Origin: Gammaproteobacteria bacterium
Lineage (GTDB): Bacteria; Pseudomonadota; Gammaproteobacteria; S012-40
Direction: 5' to 3'
DNA length: 44,522 bases
Assembly: GCA_029884425.1 (NCBI GenBank)
Contig: JAOUHV010000021.1
Span: 1 to 44,522, forward strand
The notes beneath the pieces are model-generated. The model had not been told where the DNA came from, did no database searches, and worked only from the letters and a program-made list of their open reading frames with translations. Positions 27,898 through 37,720 of this stretch are shown here, one piece after another (the stretch's first letter is position 1; each line of letters begins with the position of its first letter). The position numbers were made by a program, and so were the translations under genes.

Positions 27898-27909
27898 AAT
27901 CAACCCTTT

Positions 27910-28263
27910 TTAGAATTTCAATCCGGCTTCACGCGCGGCATCTGCCAGGGCTTTGATGCGTCCGTGATACTTAAAACCTGAACGATCAAAAGCAACTTCG
28001 GACACGCCTTTCTCAACAGCGCGCTCTGCGATCAACTTACCAATCGCTGCGGCAGCATCAACGTTACCGGTGTATTTCATACCTTCGCGAACCGCCTTCT
28101 CGTTGGTTGATGCTGCGGCAATGACATTGCTGCCATCAGCTGCGATCAACTGTGCGTAGATGTGGCGAGGGGTACGGTGCACACACAAGCGAGCAGCACC
28201 CAGTTCGCGGATCTTAGCGCGAGGCTTAACTGCCCGGCGCAAACGTTTAATTTTCTTTTCCAT
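27910..28263 (-). CDS. rplR: 50S ribosomal protein L18
   Basis: The product has 117 residues, as in E. coli. It has a basic N-terminus '[18 protein letters not shown]', '[15 protein letters not shown]', and the C-terminal '[18 protein letters not shown]'. With L5 and L25 it binds 5S rRNA in the central protuberance. It is co-transcribed between rplF and rpsE with 10-12-nt spacers. Confidence 0.98.
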   Translation of the reverse strand: MEKKIKRLRRAVKPRAKIRELGAARLCVHRTPRHIYAQLIAADGSNVIAAASTNEKAVREGMKYTGNVDAAAAIGKLIAERAVEKGVSEVAFDRSGFKYHGRIKALADAAREAGLKF

Positions 28264-28273
28264 GATTCAGCCT

Positions 28274-28807
28274 TTATTTCTTCTTGGCTTCTTTCATTAC
28301 TACGGTTTCATCGTCGTAACGAACGCCCTTACCTTTGTAAGGCTCAGGAGAACGATAAGCACGGATGTTGGCAGCTACCTGACCAACCATATGCCTATCC
28401 ACACCCTTAACCAGAATTTCAGTCTGACTGGGTGTCTCTACAGCAATGCCTTCGGGCACAACAAATTCAACCGGATGAGAAAAGCCCAATGACAAGTTCA
28501 ACTTCTTGCCCTGAGCCTGCGCACGGTAACCAACACCTACCAGACGCAGCTTTCTCTCAAAACCTTTGGACACACCAACAACCATATTGTTAACCAACGC
28601 ACGGGCGGTACCTGCTTGCGCAGATGCACCCTTGGAGCTGTTGCGCGGAGCAAAGGTTACTGTACCTTCCGCGTTAGCTACCGTGACGTCTTTATGAACA
28701 TTCAGCGTCAACGCGCCCTTGGGGCCTTTTACCGCTACTACTTGCCCTTGGATACTGGCTTCTACGCCTTTGGGCAGAGTAACGGGATTCTTAGCAATAC
28801 GTGACAT
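28274..28807 (-). CDS. rplF: 50S ribosomal protein L6
   Basis: The product has 177 residues (E. coli 177). It has two similar alpha-beta domains: the N-terminal one starts '[20 protein letters not shown]', and the second contains '[17 protein letters not shown]' with the conserved tail '[16 protein letters not shown]'. L6 sits near the sarcin-ricin loop and the factor-binding site. The gene is preceded by a good AAGGAG ribosome site and lies between rpsH and rplR. Confidence 0.98.
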   Translation of the reverse strand: MSRIAKNPVTLPKGVEASIQGQVVAVKGPKGALTLNVHKDVTVANAEGTVTFAPRNSSKGASAQAGTARALVNNMVVGVSKGFERKLRLVGVGYRAQAQGKKLNLSLGFSHPVEFVVPEGIAVETPSQTEILVKGVDRHMVGQVAANIRAYRSPEPYKGKGVRYDDETVVMKEAKKK

Positions 28808-28819
28808 CGCAAGTTCTCC

Positions 28820-29215
28820 TTAGGCTACGAAGCAAATAACTTCGCCGCCGATACCCGCTTTACGCGCAGCCCGATCGGACATAATACCCTGGGACGTAGA
28901 CACAACTGCCACACCCAAGCCAGCGCGTACCTTTGGTATCTCGCCAGCGCCTTTGTAAATACGCAGACCTGGGCGACTTACACGCTTCAGCTCATCAATT
29001 ACAGGCTTACCACCGTGGTACTTCAGTGCGATGGTAAGAATGCTCTTACCTTCAACAGAAGCGACCGCACAGTCTTTAATGTAGCCTTCTTGTTTCAACA
29101 GATCAGCAATGGCTTTCTTGGTCTTGGAAGCCGGCATGCTAACCTCGGACTTTTCAGCGGAATGCGCATTACGAATGCGCGTTAACATGTCCGCAATAGG
29201 ATCTGACATTGACAC
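28820..29215 (-). CDS. rpsH: 30S ribosomal protein S8
   Basis: The product has 131 residues. GTG 29215 is preferred: AGGGG lies 8 nt upstream and the result '[16 protein letters not shown]' matches the family's usual MSM start; ATG 29209 would leave 14 nt. The C-terminal '[20 protein letters not shown]' is the RNA-binding part. S8 binds the central domain of 16S rRNA and in E. coli represses the spc operon by binding mRNA near rplE; I did not verify an equivalent mRNA site here. Confidence 0.97.
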   Translation of the reverse strand: MSMSDPIADMLTRIRNAHSAEKSEVSMPASKTKKAIADLLKQEGYIKDCAVASVEGKSILTIALKYHGGKPVIDELKRVSRPGLRIYKGAGEIPKVRAGLGVAVVSTSQGIMSDRAARKAGIGGEVICFVA

Positions 29216-29236
29216 AGCAAATACCCCTTTATCCTG

Positions 29237-29542
29237 TTACCAGCTCGACATTACCAAGCCTGGAATGTCGCCACGCATGGCGTGCTCACGCAGCTTGTTA
29301 CGAGCTAAACCAAATTTGCGATAATAGCCGTGCGGACGACCAGTCACGCGACAGCGATTATGCATACGGCAACGACTTGCATCGCGCGGCAGACGTTGAA
29401 ATTTCAGGCGAGCTGCATCACGTTCTTCCTGAGACAAGCTCATGTCGGACATAACTGCTTTCAACGCTGTACGCTTAGCGGCAAATTTTTCCACTGTGCG
29501 CTTACGCTTAATCTCGCGGTTTAGCATGCTTTTCTTAGCCAT
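29237..29542 (-). CDS. rpsN: 30S ribosomal protein S14 (zinc-free form)
   Basis: The product has 101 residues, the long form lacking the CxxC...CxxC zinc motif; only the remnant '[21 protein letters not shown]' remains. It begins '[19 protein letters not shown]' and ends '[12 protein letters not shown]'. S14 lies in the 30S head near the A site. The zinc-free form contrasts with S4 and L36 in the same block, which keep their zinc ligands. Confidence 0.98.
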   Translation of the reverse strand: MAKKSMLNREIKRKRTVEKFAAKRTALKAVMSDMSLSQEERDAARLKFQRLPRDASRCRMHNRCRVTGRPHGYYRKFGLARNKLREHAMRGDIPGLVMSSW

Positions 29543-29553
29543 ATGCTCGACCC

Positions 29554-30093
29554 TTAATTCTTAAATGGAAAGTTAAACGCCGCCAACAATGCACGACCTT
29601 CTTCATCGGTGCGAGCAGTCGTAGTAATGGTAATATCCATACCACGCAACTTGTCGATCTTGTCAAACTCGATCTCAGGAAACACAATCTGCTCTTTAAC
29701 ACCCATGCTGTAGTTTCCACGGCCATCAAATGAACGACCATTCAAACCACGGAAGTCACGCACGCGCGGAATCGCAATATTGATCAGACGATCCAAAAAC
29801 TCATACATCTGTTCATTGCGCAGCGTTACTTTACAACCGATAGGCCACTGATCACGAATTTTAAACGCAGCAACCGACTTGCGAGCCTTGGTAATCACTG
29901 GCTTTTGACCTGCAATCTTGGTCATATCTGCCACAGCGAAATCCAGAACTTTCTTGTCGCCAACCGCTTCACCCACACCCATATTGAGTGTGATTTTTTC
30001 GATACGTGGCACAGCCATACTGCTGGAGTAATTAAACTGCTTCTGCAGCTTTGGCACCACGGTATCTTTGTAAACTTGTTTCAACCTTGCCAT
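29554..30093 (-). CDS. rplE: 50S ribosomal protein L5
   Basis: With start ATG 30093 the product has 179 residues, the E. coli length; the open frame to TTG 30108 overlaps the rplX stop and is rejected. Conserved segments are '[12 protein letters not shown]', '[15 protein letters not shown]', '[20 protein letters not shown]' and the tail '[11 protein letters not shown]'. L5 binds 5S rRNA and contacts P-site tRNA. In E. coli the spc operon repressor S8 acts at the start of this gene. Confidence 0.98.
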   Translation of the reverse strand: MARLKQVYKDTVVPKLQKQFNYSSSMAVPRIEKITLNMGVGEAVGDKKVLDFAVADMTKIAGQKPVITKARKSVAAFKIRDQWPIGCKVTLRNEQMYEFLDRLINIAIPRVRDFRGLNGRSFDGRGNYSMGVKEQIVFPEIEFDKIDKLRGMDITITTTARTDEEGRALLAAFNFPFKN

Positions 30094-30104
30094 GGATCTA
30101 CCCG

Positions 30105-30422
30105 TCAAATGTCTACTAGTTCGTTATTAGACTTGAAGAAACGAACTTTGCGACCATCTTCCAGGACCTTAATTCCAACGCGATCACCCTTGTTAGTCTT
30201 GGGATTAAAAATCGCCACGTTGGAAACATGCAAAGACGCTTCTTTCTCAATAATACCGCCTGGCTGATTCGCCATCGGGTTGGCCTTCACATGGCGTTTA
30301 ACCATGTTTGAACCTTCGACGAAAACGCGATCATCAGCGGTAACGCGAGTTACGGACCCACGCTTACCTTTATCTTTACCTGCGGTGATAACGACGTCAT
30401 CACCTTTACGAATCTTACGCAT
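30105..30422 (-). CDS. rplX: 50S ribosomal protein L24
   Basis: The product has 105 residues. The KOW motif '[20 protein letters not shown]' opens the protein, and '[20 protein letters not shown]' is typical of the C-terminal half. L24 initiates large-subunit assembly by binding the 5' end of 23S rRNA. It is placed between rplN and rplE in the standard order. Confidence 0.98.
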   Translation of the reverse strand: MRKIRKGDDVVITAGKDKGKRGSVTRVTADDRVFVEGSNMVKRHVKANPMANQPGGIIEKEASLHVSNVAIFNPKTNKGDRVGIKVLEDGRKVRFFKSNNELVDI

Positions 30423-30440
30423 AGCCGAACTCTCTCTACC

Positions 30441-30809
30441 TTACAGCACTTCAGGCGCCAGGGAGATGATCTTCATAAAGTTGTCTGTACGCAACTCACG
30501 AGTCACCGGGCCGAAGATACGAGTACCAATGGGCTGAAGGTTATTGTTCAACAGCACTGCTGCATTTCCGTCAAAACGGATAACAGAACCATCAGCGCGA
30601 CGCACACCCTTACGAGTGCGGACCACCACAGCATTAAAGACATCACCCTTTTTAACTTTGCCACGGGGCAAGGCTTCTTTGATGCTCACTTTAATAACAT
30701 CGCCAATTCCAGCGTAACGACGCTTGGAACCGCCTAACACTTTTATACACTGAACGCGCTTGGCACCACTGTTGTCAGCCACGTCAAGTGTTGTTTGCAT
30801 TTGAATCAT
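30441..30809 (-). CDS. rplN: 50S ribosomal protein L14
   Basis: The product has 122 residues. It starts '[18 protein letters not shown]' and contains '[20 protein letters not shown]' and '[13 protein letters not shown]', all conserved. L14 forms bridges B5 and B8 with the small subunit and binds the silencing factor RsfS in other bacteria. It is the first gene of the spc group, 151 nt after rpsQ, with its own promoter in that gap. Confidence 0.98.
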   Translation of the reverse strand: MIQMQTTLDVADNSGAKRVQCIKVLGGSKRRYAGIGDVIKVSIKEALPRGKVKKGDVFNAVVVRTRKGVRRADGSVIRFDGNAAVLLNNNLQPIGTRIFGPVTRELRTDNFMKIISLAPEVL

Positions 30810-30853
30810 GGACAGTCTCCAATCCCATTTGATTCACCCCGAAAAGGCGCAGG

Positions 30854-30882
30854 ATTCTAGCACACCTATAATGCACTTGGAA
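30854..30882 (-). promoter_or_regulatory. Predicted spc operon promoter
   Basis: On the minus strand the -10 element TAGAAT (30859-30854) is preceded by TG one base away (extended -10: TGC-TAGAAT). The -35 is weak (TTCCAA, 17 bp upstream, up to 30882). The predicted start near 30847 is about 38 nt before rplN. The gap between rpsQ and rplN is where E. coli has its spc promoter. Confidence 0.6.
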
Positions 30883-30926
30883 GCCCATCGTTGAGCCACC
30901 GACATCCCGTTCGCTTCCGGAGGAAT

Positions 30927-30952
30927 GTTGAAGAAGCAACACCTTCTTCAAC
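30927..30952 (-). repeat. Hairpin at the S10/spc junction
   Basis: GTTGAAGAAG (30927-30936), loop of six, CTTCTTCAAC (30943-30952): a perfect 10-bp stem starting 8 nt after the rpsQ stop. There is no T-tract behind it, so it may be a processing, pausing or 3'-end protecting element rather than an efficient terminator. Confidence 0.7.
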
Positions 30953-30960
30953 ACTTTGAT

Positions 30961-31218
30961 TTATTTGGTCTTTTCTAAAACTTCAACCAAGCGCCATGTT
31001 TTCAATTTTGAAATCGGGCGAGTCTCAACGATGGCAACCAGGTCGCCTTCTTGACAGACATTGCCCTCATCATGAGCATGCAACTTGGTGGAGCGCTTAA
31101 CAAATTTACCGTAAAGTGGGTGAGGCTCTTTGCGCTCAACCAGCACTGTAATGGACTTGTCCATTTTGTTGCTGACAACACGACCCACTACGGTACGAGT
31201 TTTTTCTTGAACACTCAT
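30961..31218 (-). CDS. rpsQ: 30S ribosomal protein S17
   Basis: The product has 85 residues. '[20 protein letters not shown]' is the opening OB-fold strand pair, and '[19 protein letters not shown]' and '[17 protein letters not shown]' complete the conserved core. S17 is a primary binder of the 16S 5' domain. The gene overlaps the rpmC stop by 4 nt (ATGA) and is the last gene of the S10 group. Confidence 0.98.
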   Translation of the reverse strand: MSVQEKTRTVVGRVVSNKMDKSITVLVERKEPHPLYGKFVKRSTKLHAHDEGNVCQEGDLVAIVETRPISKLKTWRLVEVLEKTK

Positions 31219-31418
31219 GCAGCGCCACCTTCACGTTTCTTTGCATTGATCACAGTCTTAACACGTGCGATATCACGACGCACCTGTTTCAAGCTGTGAC
31301 TTTGACCCAGTTGACCGGTTGCGTGCTGCATGCGCAGAGTGAACTGCTCTTTCAACAAACCATGCAGTTGCTCGGTCAGAGCATCAACGCTCTTACTTCT
31401 TAATTCATTCGCTTTCAT
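31215..31418 (-). CDS. rpmC: 50S ribosomal protein L29
   Basis: The product has 67 residues (E. coli 63). It is a two-helix hairpin with '[19 protein letters not shown]' and '[20 protein letters not shown]'. L29 lies at the exit tunnel next to L23, where trigger factor and SRP dock. It overlaps rplP by one base and rpsQ by four, so translation of the three is coupled. Confidence 0.97.
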   Translation of the reverse strand: MKANELRSKSVDALTEQLHGLLKEQFTLRMQHATGQLGQSHSLKQVRRDIARVKTVINAKKREGGAA

Positions 31419-31831
31419 CAGATCACCGTGCGACTCACAAATGTAGTGCCTACAGGCAATTTGGCTGCAGCAAGACGGAATGCTTCACGCGCTTCTTCTT
31501 CAGAAACACCTTCCATCTCATACAGCATCTTGCCAGGCTGAACCTCGGCCACCCAGTATTCAACATTACCTTTACCGGCACCCATACGAACTTCTAGGGG
31601 CTTTTCGGTAATGGGCTTGTCTGGGAAGATCCGGATCCAAATTCTACCGCCACGCTTGATGTGACGAGTCATCGCACGACGTGCGGCCTCGATCTGACGC
31701 GCGGTAATACGACCACGTCCTGTGGCCTTCAAACCAAAGTCACCGAAGCTGCATTTATTGCCGCTAGCGGCCCAACCACGGTTACGTCCTTTAAAAACTT
31801 TCCGAAATTTAGTGCGCTTAGGCTGTAACAT
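31418..31831 (-). CDS. rplP: 50S ribosomal protein L16
   Basis: The product has 137 residues. It starts '[18 protein letters not shown]' and carries 'GFGL'-region equivalents ('[19 protein letters not shown]'), '[19 protein letters not shown]' and '[20 protein letters not shown]'. L16 is needed for the tRNA-binding sites and late 50S assembly; the Arg that E. coli hydroxylates lies in the 'EVRMGAGKG' segment and is conserved. Confidence 0.98.
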   Translation of the reverse strand: MLQPKRTKFRKVFKGRNRGWAASGNKCSFGDFGLKATGRGRITARQIEAARRAMTRHIKRGGRIWIRIFPDKPITEKPLEVRMGAGKGNVEYWVAEVQPGKMLYEMEGVSEEEAREAFRLAAAKLPVGTTFVSRTVI

Positions 31832-31836
31832 GTGCC

Positions 31837-32535
31837 TTACCCCTGTGCCTTCTTAGCGGCAGCTTTCGCTGGCTTGGCTGGAGCCTCTTCAGCAACCACT
31901 GCTCCTTTATCAAACACCTCGCCTTTGAAGATCCAGACTTTTACGCCAATGATGCCGTAAGTAGTCAGAGCTTCAGCGGTGCCGTAATCAATGTCTGCAC
32001 GCAGAGTGTGCAATGGCACGCGACCTTCACGATACCACTCCATGCGCGCGATTTCTGCACCGTTCAAGCGACCAGAAACATTGATACGAATACCTTCCGC
32101 ACCCAGACGCATTGTGTTCGTTACAGCGCGCTTCATCGCACGGCGGAACATGATACGCTTTTCCAACTGCTGGGCAACACCTTCAGCAACCAGACGAGCA
32201 TCCAGTTCAGGCTTGCGGATTTCTTCGATATTCAGGTGAACAGGAATCCCCATCATCGCAGAAACATCGCTGCGCAGACGTTCGATATCTTCACCTTTTT
32301 TACCAATCACGATACCAGGACGGGCAGTGTGAATGGTAATGCGCGCATTGCGAGCTGGACGAGAAATCTCGATTTTGCTCACAGACGCGTGCTTCAGTTT
32401 TTCACGCAGGAACCGGCGAACTTCCAAGTCGTTATTCAACAGGTTCGCATAGTCCTTGCTGTCGGCATACCACTTGGAGTTCCAATCGGTAACTATCCCC
32501 AAGCGGAAACCGGTAGGATGTACTTTCTGACCCAT
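31837..32535 (-). CDS. rpsC: 30S ribosomal protein S3
   Basis: The product has 232 residues (E. coli 233). The KH domain has '[18 protein letters not shown]', the C-terminal domain '[19 protein letters not shown]' and '[20 protein letters not shown]'. The extreme C-terminus is an Ala/Lys tail ('[14 protein letters not shown]'), as in many proteobacteria. S3 lines the mRNA entry tunnel with S4 and S5 and contributes to helicase activity. It is placed between rplV and rplP. Confidence 0.98.
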   Translation of the reverse strand: MGQKVHPTGFRLGIVTDWNSKWYADSKDYANLLNNDLEVRRFLREKLKHASVSKIEISRPARNARITIHTARPGIVIGKKGEDIERLRSDVSAMMGIPVHLNIEEIRKPELDARLVAEGVAQQLEKRIMFRRAMKRAVTNTMRLGAEGIRINVSGRLNGAEIARMEWYREGRVPLHTLRADIDYGTAEALTTYGIIGVKVWIFKGEVFDKGAVVAEEAPAKPAKAAAKKAQG

Positions 32536-32546
32536 AATAATTCCTC

Positions 32547-32879
32547 TTAGCTGTCCGCCACAGTCACAGTAATGTGACTGGTTCTTTTCAGAATGCGATT
32601 CGCACGACCTTTGGCACGCGGCTGAATGCGCTTGTACGCAGGACCTTCATCAACCATGATGCTAGCAATTTTCAGCTCATCAATGTCGGCACCATCGTTG
32701 TGTTCAGCATTCGCAATCGCGGATTCAACTACTTTACGAATAACATGCGCAGCTTTTTTGTCGCTGAATGTCAGCAACTGCAGCGCTTTCTCTACAGGCT
32801 TTCCACGAACCTGGTCAGCAACCAGTCGCGCTTTCTGCGGAGAGATACGCGCAAAACGTAATTTAGCGTTCACTTGCAT
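32547..32879 (-). CDS. rplV: 50S ribosomal protein L22
   Basis: The product has 110 residues, the family norm. It starts '[20 protein letters not shown]', then '[20 protein letters not shown]'. The long beta-hairpin that lines the exit tunnel is '[20 protein letters not shown]', with no insertion or deletion of the kind linked to macrolide resistance. Confidence 0.98.
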   Translation of the reverse strand: MQVNAKLRFARISPQKARLVADQVRGKPVEKALQLLTFSDKKAAHVIRKVVESAIANAEHNDGADIDELKIASIMVDEGPAYKRIQPRAKGRANRILKRTSHITVTVADS

Positions 32880-32891
32880 CGTCTAACCCTC

Positions 32892-33170
32892 TTAGCGCTT
32901 AGTGACTTTCTTGTCCGTCCCATGACCGCGGTATGTGCGGGTAAGGGAGAACTCGCCTAACTTGTGGCCAACCATATTTTCGTTTACTAACACAGGCACA
33001 TGCTGTTTACCGTTATACACGGCGATCGTCAACCCAATCATGTTGGGCAGGATCATGGAACGGCGAGACCAAGTTTTGATTGGGCGTCGCTCGTTATTTT
33101 CAACAGCCTTATTAACCTTGTTCAACAAGTGCTCGTCAATAAACGGGCCTTTTTTAATTGAACGTGGCAT
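32892..33170 (-). CDS. rpsS: 30S ribosomal protein S19
   Basis: The product has 92 residues, identical to the usual length. It starts '[18 protein letters not shown]' and contains '[19 protein letters not shown]', '[20 protein letters not shown]' and '[13 protein letters not shown]'. S19 lies in the 30S head with S13 and contacts A-site tRNA and the L5 bridge. It is in its standard place between rplB and rplV. Confidence 0.98.
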   Translation of the reverse strand: MPRSIKKGPFIDEHLLNKVNKAVENNERRPIKTWSRRSMILPNMIGLTIAVYNGKQHVPVLVNENMVGHKLGEFSLTRTYRGHGTDKKVTKR

Positions 33171-33190
33171 AACTATTCCTCTTATCCGAA

Positions 33191-34015
33191 TTACTTACGA
33201 CGACGCACAATCATCTTATCTGTACGCTTGTTTGAGCGAGTCTTGTAACCCTTGGTTGGGGTACCCCATGGAGACACGGGATGACGACCACCAGAGGTAC
33301 GACCCTCACCACCACCATGCGGATGGTCTACAGGGTTCATCGCTACACCACGTACAGTGGGACGAATGCCTTTCCAGCGTTTCGCACCGGCTTTGCCGAT
33401 TGAACGCAAATTGTGCTCTGTGTTGCTAACTTCGCCCATGGTAGCGCGGCAATCTGCCAGCACGCGACGGATTTCACCGGAGCGCAGACGCAACATTACA
33501 TGAGTATTTTCTTTAGCAACCAACTGCACTGATGCACCGGCGCTACGAGCCAACTGGGCTCCCTTGCCTGGACGCATCTCAACACAGTGCACAACGCTAC
33601 CCACTGGGATATTGCGCAGCGCCATACTGTTACCAACTTTGATTTCCGCAGCTTCGCCAGCCACAACAACGTCGCCCGCCTGCAGACCTTTTGGCGCGAT
33701 AATGTACGCGCGCTCACCATCTGCATAACAAACCAACGCAATGTGCGCCGTACGATTCGGATCGTATTCTAAACGCTCTACTGTACCCGCGATACCGTCT
33801 TTGGTGTTGCGCTTGAAGTCAACAACGCGGTAATGGTGCTTGTGACCACCCCCACGATGACGCACGGTGATACGGCCCAGGTTATTACGACCGGACTTCT
33901 GGATCTGCTTCTCAACCAAGCCTGCATGTGGCTTGCCCTTATGAAGCTCTTCACCTACGATCTTGACCAAAAAGCGGCGTCCAGGTGAAGTAGGTTTTGT
34001 TTTTACTACTGCCAT
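33191..34015 (-). CDS. rplB: 50S ribosomal protein L2
   Basis: The product has 274 residues. It has the central '[20 protein letters not shown]' and the C-terminal loop '[19 protein letters not shown]', whose His is near the peptidyl transferase centre. L2 is among the most conserved large-subunit proteins, required for subunit association and tRNA binding. No deviations from family pattern were seen. Confidence 0.99.
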   Translation of the reverse strand: MAVVKTKPTSPGRRFLVKIVGEELHKGKPHAGLVEKQIQKSGRNNLGRITVRHRGGGHKHHYRVVDFKRNTKDGIAGTVERLEYDPNRTAHIALVCYADGERAYIIAPKGLQAGDVVVAGEAAEIKVGNSMALRNIPVGSVVHCVEMRPGKGAQLARSAGASVQLVAKENTHVMLRLRSGEIRRVLADCRATMGEVSNTEHNLRSIGKAGAKRWKGIRPTVRGVAMNPVDHPHGGGEGRTSGGRHPVSPWGTPTKGYKTRSNKRTDKMIVRRRK

Positions 34016-34034
34016 TGTTAGCTACCTTTCGCTC

Positions 34035-34334
34035 TTATTCCGCGCCCATCAGGTCAATGTTTTGACCTGCAGCCAGCTTGACGTAGGCTTTCTTCCAGTC
34101 CGGACGACGCCCTGTACGAGCAGTGGCACGACCTTTGACTTTGCCCTTAACGTTAACCACACGAACCTGGTCAACCTTAACCTCAAACATTGCCTCTACC
34201 GCTTTTTTGATTTCCAGCTTGGTAGAATCAACAGCAACCTTCAGAACAAACTGATTCGCGCCTTCTGCCAATCCGCTAGACTTCTCGGAAACGTGAGGGG
34301 CCAAAATGGTTTTCATCAAACGTTCTTGATTCAT
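34035..34334 (-). CDS. rplW: 50S ribosomal protein L23
   Basis: The product has 99 residues. It starts '[19 protein letters not shown]' and contains '[20 protein letters not shown]' with the loop '[20 protein letters not shown]'. L23 is at the tunnel exit and is the main docking site for trigger factor and SRP. It overlaps rplD by 4 nt, so translation is coupled. Confidence 0.98.
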   Translation of the reverse strand: MNQERLMKTILAPHVSEKSSGLAEGANQFVLKVAVDSTKLEIKKAVEAMFEVKVDQVRVVNVKGKVKGRATARTGRRPDWKKAYVKLAAGQNIDLMGAE

Positions 34335-34942
34335 CCCAGCATCTCCTCAATTTTCTTGATTGCACCTGCAGTGACAACCACTTGTGGGAAAGCCACCAAA
34401 CTTACAGGATCAACCTTGGCTGCTTCGCGCACTTCGACATTAATCAGGTTGCGTGCAGACAGATACAAGTTCTCGTCGAACTGCTCTGTTACCAACAACG
34501 CTTCACCAATTCCATAACCCTTCAGCTTGCCAACCAAAGACTTGGTCTTGGGTGCATCCAGAGCCAAAGAATCTACTACTACCAGACGATCCTGGCGTGC
34601 CAGCTCGGAGAAAATTGCGCGCATTGCTGCGATACGCATTTTCTTATTTACTTTCTGACTGTAGTTCTGATTGGTCGACGCGAAGGTTTTACCACCGGTA
34701 CGCCACAATGGGCTACGGATAGAACCTGCACGCGCACGACCGCCGCCTTTTTGACGGAATGGCTTGGCACCACCGCCAGCAACATCAGCACGGGACTTGT
34801 GACCACGTGTACCGGCACGACCGCCAGCCATGTGAGCCACAACTACCTGATGAACCAGCGTTTCGTTAAATTCGCGGCCAAACACTTCGTCGGAAACTTC
34901 TACGGGAGCAGCGCCACCGACTGTTTTCAATTTAATCGCCAT
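34331..34942 (-). CDS. rplD: 50S ribosomal protein L4
   Basis: The product has 203 residues. The long internal loop that lines the exit tunnel is '[19 protein letters not shown]', and the globular part includes '[19 protein letters not shown]'. In E. coli L4 also represses the S10 operon by binding its leader and stimulating attenuation. Here rpsJ follows tuf directly without such a leader, but a terminator-like hairpin lies between rpsJ and rplC. Confidence 0.98.
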   Translation of the reverse strand: MAIKLKTVGGAAPVEVSDEVFGREFNETLVHQVVVAHMAGGRAGTRGHKSRADVAGGGAKPFRQKGGGRARAGSIRSPLWRTGGKTFASTNQNYSQKVNKKMRIAAMRAIFSELARQDRLVVVDSLALDAPKTKSLVGKLKGYGIGEALLVTEQFDENLYLSARNLINVEVREAAKVDPVSLVAFPQVVVTAGAIKKIEEMLG

Positions 34943-34954
34943 CGCTTAATCTCC

Positions 34955-35599
34955 TTACCTGCTACCTTTAACGGCGGGACGGACAACCACGTCACCACCT
35001 TTGGAGCCAGGAACAGCGCCTTTGATCAACAACAAGTTGCGATCCGCATCAACACGCACTACTTCCAGAGACATAGCAGTACGGCGCACGTTACCCAAGT
35101 GACCAGACATTTTCTTGCCCTTGAATACGCGACCAGGCGACTGGTTCTGACCGATAGAACCAGGAGCACGATGACTCAAAGAGTTACCATGTGTGGCATC
35201 TTGAGCGGCAAAATGATGACGCTTGATTGTGCCTGCGAAACCTTTACCGATAGAGGTACCGGTTACATCCACTTTCTGACCCGCTTCAAACATACCCAGG
35301 GAGACTTGACCACCCAGCTCAAGACCTTCGCCTTCGCCTTCGGCCAAACGGAACTCCCACAAGCCACGACCAGCTTCTACACCAGCCTTGGCAAAATGGC
35401 CAGCAGCCGCCTTGTTTACGCGACTGGCACGACGATTGCCCACAGTTACCTGCACGGCACGATAGCCGTCGGAGTCTACAGACTTAATCTGAGATATGCG
35501 ATTTGGCTCTACTTCAATCACGGTTACGGGCACAAATTCACCAGCTTCGGTGAACACGCGCGTCATACCGTGTTTACGACCAACGACACCTAAAGTCAT
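34955..35599 (-). CDS. rplC: 50S ribosomal protein L3
   Basis: The product has 214 residues. It starts '[19 protein letters not shown]', and the extension reaching toward the peptidyl transferase centre contains '[19 protein letters not shown]', where PrmB methylates a Gln in E. coli; that Gln is present. The gene is preceded by a GTGAGGATAG ribosome site and lies 124 nt after rpsJ, an unusually roomy gap for this operon, containing a terminator-like hairpin. Confidence 0.98.
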   Translation of the reverse strand: MTLGVVGRKHGMTRVFTEAGEFVPVTVIEVEPNRISQIKSVDSDGYRAVQVTVGNRRASRVNKAAAGHFAKAGVEAGRGLWEFRLAEGEGEGLELGGQVSLGMFEAGQKVDVTGTSIGKGFAGTIKRHHFAAQDATHGNSLSHRAPGSIGQNQSPGRVFKGKKMSGHLGNVRRTAMSLEVVRVDADRNLLLIKGAVPGSKGGDVVVRPAVKGSR

Positions 35600-35650
35600 T
35601 TTTCTATCCTCACCGCACCAATTTCGATTGATTGGCGCTGTTTAGCATTA

Positions 35651-35695
35651 AAAAATATATAAAAAATTCGCCACCCTAAATTCAGGGAGGCGAAT
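35651..35695 (-). terminator. Terminator-like hairpin (possible attenuator) between rpsJ and rplC
   Basis: Read on the minus strand: ATTCGCC-T-CCCT, loop GAATTT, AGGG-T-GGCGAAT, then TTTTT and an AT-rich tract with another T-run to 35651. The stem is 11 bp plus one internal mismatch, and it starts 29 nt after the rpsJ stop. It has all parts of an intrinsic terminator inside an operon whose downstream genes are essential, so partial or regulated termination is implied. Confidence 0.75.
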
Positions 35696-35723
35696 ATTAC
35701 CAGAAAACCACCTAGAAAGTAAA

Positions 35724-36038
35724 TTAGTTCAGTTTAATCTGAACATCTACGCCGGCAGCCAAGTCCAGTTTCATCAGCGCATCCACAGTTTTGTCTGTAG
35801 GATCAACGATATCCAGCAGACGCTTGTGGGTACGGATTTCGTACTGTTCACGTGCATCTTTGTCAGCATGCGGAGAAATCAACAGAGTGAATTTCTCGAT
35901 TTTGGTCGGCAAAGGAATCGGGCCACGGACCTGGGCACCGGTACGCTTTGCAGTTTCTACGATCTCCTTAGTGGACTGATCAATCAGACGATGATCAAAT
36001 CCCTTAAGGCGAATACGGATATTTTGGCTAGCGCTCAT
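35724..36038 (-). CDS. rpsJ: 30S ribosomal protein S10 (NusE)
   Basis: The product has 104 residues. It starts '[20 protein letters not shown]' and carries '[19 protein letters not shown]' and '[19 protein letters not shown]'. S10 is a 30S head protein and also NusE, the partner of NusB and NusG in antitermination. It starts 8 nt after the tuf stop with no clear ribosome site, suggesting coupling to tuf translation. In this window it has no separate leader like the E. coli S10 operon. Confidence 0.98.
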   Translation of the reverse strand: MSASQNIRIRLKGFDHRLIDQSTKEIVETAKRTGAQVRGPIPLPTKIEKFTLLISPHADKDAREQYEIRTHKRLLDIVDPTDKTVDALMKLDLAAGVDVQIKLN

Positions 36039-36046
36039 GATTATAT

Positions 36047-37237
36047 TTACTCAACAACTTTGGCAACAACACCCGCACCTACGGTACGGCCACCTTCACG
36101 GATAGCGAAGCGCAGACCTTCCTCCATCGCAACCGGTGCGATCAGAGTAACAACCATTGCTACGTTATCACCAGGCATAACCATCTCTACACCCTCGGGC
36201 AGATCACAAGAACCCGTGACGTCCGTGGTGCTGAAGTAGAACTGAGGACGGTAGCCATTGAAGAATGGCGTGTGACGACCACCCTCTTCTTTGCTCAACA
36301 CGTACACTTCAGCTTGGAACTTGGTGTGCGGCTTGATTGAACCTGGCTTACACAGAACCTGGCCACGCTCAACTTCTTCACGCTTGGTACCACGCAGCAG
36401 CACACCCACGTTATCACCCGCCTGACCTTGGTCAAGCAGCTTACGGAACATTTCAACACCAGTACAGGTGGTCTTGATCGTTGGGCGGATACCGACGATT
36501 TCAACCTCGTCACCCACCTTCACGATACCGCGCTCGATACGACCAGTAACTACGGTACCACGACCAGAAATAGAGAATACGTCTTCTACAGGCATCAGGA
36601 ACGCGCCGTCAATTGCACGCTCTGGCTGTGGAATGTAGCTGTCCATGGCCTCAACCAACTTGTGAACCGATGGTACACCGATTTCAGACTGATCGCCTTG
36701 CAGCGCTTTCAGCGCAGAACCAACGATCACAGGAATGTCATCACCCGGGAAGTCGTAAGAAGACAGCAGCTCGCGAACTTCCATCTCTACCAGTTCCAGC
36801 AGTTCAGCATCGTCAACCATGTCCGCTTTGTTCATGAACACTACGATGTAAGGAACGCCTACCTGGCGAGACAACAGGATGTGCTCGCGAGTCTGAGGCA
36901 TGGGGCCGTCAGCAGCAGAACATACCAGGATCGCGCCATCCATCTGCGCCGCACCAGTGATCATGTTTTTAACATAGTCAGCGTGCCCAGGGCAGTCTAC
37001 GTGGGCGTAGTGGCGATTGGCAGATTCGTACTCAACGTGTGCAGTAGAGATCGTGATACCACGAGCGCGCTCTTCTGGCGCACCGTCGATCTGGTCATAC
37101 GCCTTAAACTCACCGCCAAACTTCTCAGCCATACACTTGGTGATCGCTGCAGTCAGTGTCGTCTTACCGTGGTCAACGTGGCCGATTGTACCTACGTTAA
37201 CGTGCGGTTTAGTACGTTCAAATTTACCTTTAGCCAT
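36047..37237 (-). CDS. tuf: Elongation factor Tu
   Basis: The product has 396 residues. The GTPase carries '[10 protein letters not shown]' (P-loop), '[13 protein letters not shown]' (G3), 'NKADMVDD' (G4) and 'GSALKAL' (G5), followed by domains 2 and 3. It delivers aminoacyl-tRNA to the ribosome. Upstream neighbours are tRNA-Thr, -Gly and -Tyr, as in tufB loci, while the downstream neighbour is rpsJ, as in tufA loci; fusA and secE are absent on both sides. A GAGGGCG ribosome site precedes ATG 37237. Confidence 0.99.
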   Translation of the reverse strand: MAKGKFERTKPHVNVGTIGHVDHGKTTLTAAITKCMAEKFGGEFKAYDQIDGAPEERARGITISTAHVEYESANRHYAHVDCPGHADYVKNMITGAAQMDGAILVCSAADGPMPQTREHILLSRQVGVPYIVVFMNKADMVDDAELLELVEMEVRELLSSYDFPGDDIPVIVGSALKALQGDQSEIGVPSVHKLVEAMDSYIPQPERAIDGAFLMPVEDVFSISGRGTVVTGRIERGIVKVGDEVEIVGIRPTIKTTCTGVEMFRKLLDQGQAGDNVGVLLRGTKREEVERGQVLCKPGSIKPHTKFQAEVYVLSKEEGGRHTPFFNGYRPQFYFSTTDVTGSCDLPEGVEMVMPGDNVAMVVTLIAPVAMEEGLRFAIREGGRTVGAGVVAKVVE

Positions 37238-37293
37238 GGGAGACGCCCTCTATGCCAAACTTTAAAAAAACAACAAGCCAAATATCAATTTCG

Positions 37294-37368
<75 letters not shown>

Positions 37369-37378
37369 CTAAACCTTT

Positions 37379-37452
<74 letters not shown>

Positions 37453-37505
37453 AGCACTCTTAGCTGCGCGACCGCTCGGCAATTCAACTTGCGCAACTCA
37501 TAATA

Positions 37506-37590
37506 TGGTGGAGGGGGAAGGATTTGAACCTTCGAAGGCAGAGCCGTCAGATTTACAGTCTGATCCCTTTGACCGCTCGGGAACCCCTCC
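37506..37590 (-). tRNA. tRNA-Tyr (anticodon GUA)
   Basis: An 85-nt tRNA with a long variable arm, as expected for bacterial tRNA-Tyr, acceptor GGAGGGG/CCCCTCC, anticodon stem-loop CAGACTGTAAATCTG, and encoded CCA. It is the first gene of the tRNA-tuf transcript. Its GUA anticodon makes it a substrate for queuosine, whose precursor genes queE and queC lie nearby. Confidence 0.97.
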
Positions 37591-37604
37591 AAAAACAGCC
37601 GTGT

Positions 37605-37633
37605 ATTCTCCCCAATGAGACAACCAGTGTCAA
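37605..37633 (-). promoter_or_regulatory. Promoter of the tRNA-Tyr-Gly-Thr-tuf transcript
   Basis: A perfect -35 TTGACA (minus strand, 37633-37628), a 17-bp spacer and a -10 GAGAAT (37610-37605). The predicted start near 37598 is about 8 nt before the tRNA-Tyr 5' end. Confidence 0.75.
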
Positions 37634-37720
37634 TCATCTGGAGAAGAGAAAACCCTAGTTTTCCCATTCACGCACACCATCTACCCGCAAAAAACAACCT
37701 GCACAGCATTCAGATGGTGC

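Noticed and set aside
34382-35593. Plus-strand open frame of 403 codons
   Set aside because: It is antisense to rplD and rplC, has composition typical of the reverse of ribosomal genes, and no ribosome site.
36039-36044. Perfect -10 element TATAAT just before rpsJ
   Set aside because: Transcription from it would begin inside the rpsJ start region, and no good -35 lies at the right distance.
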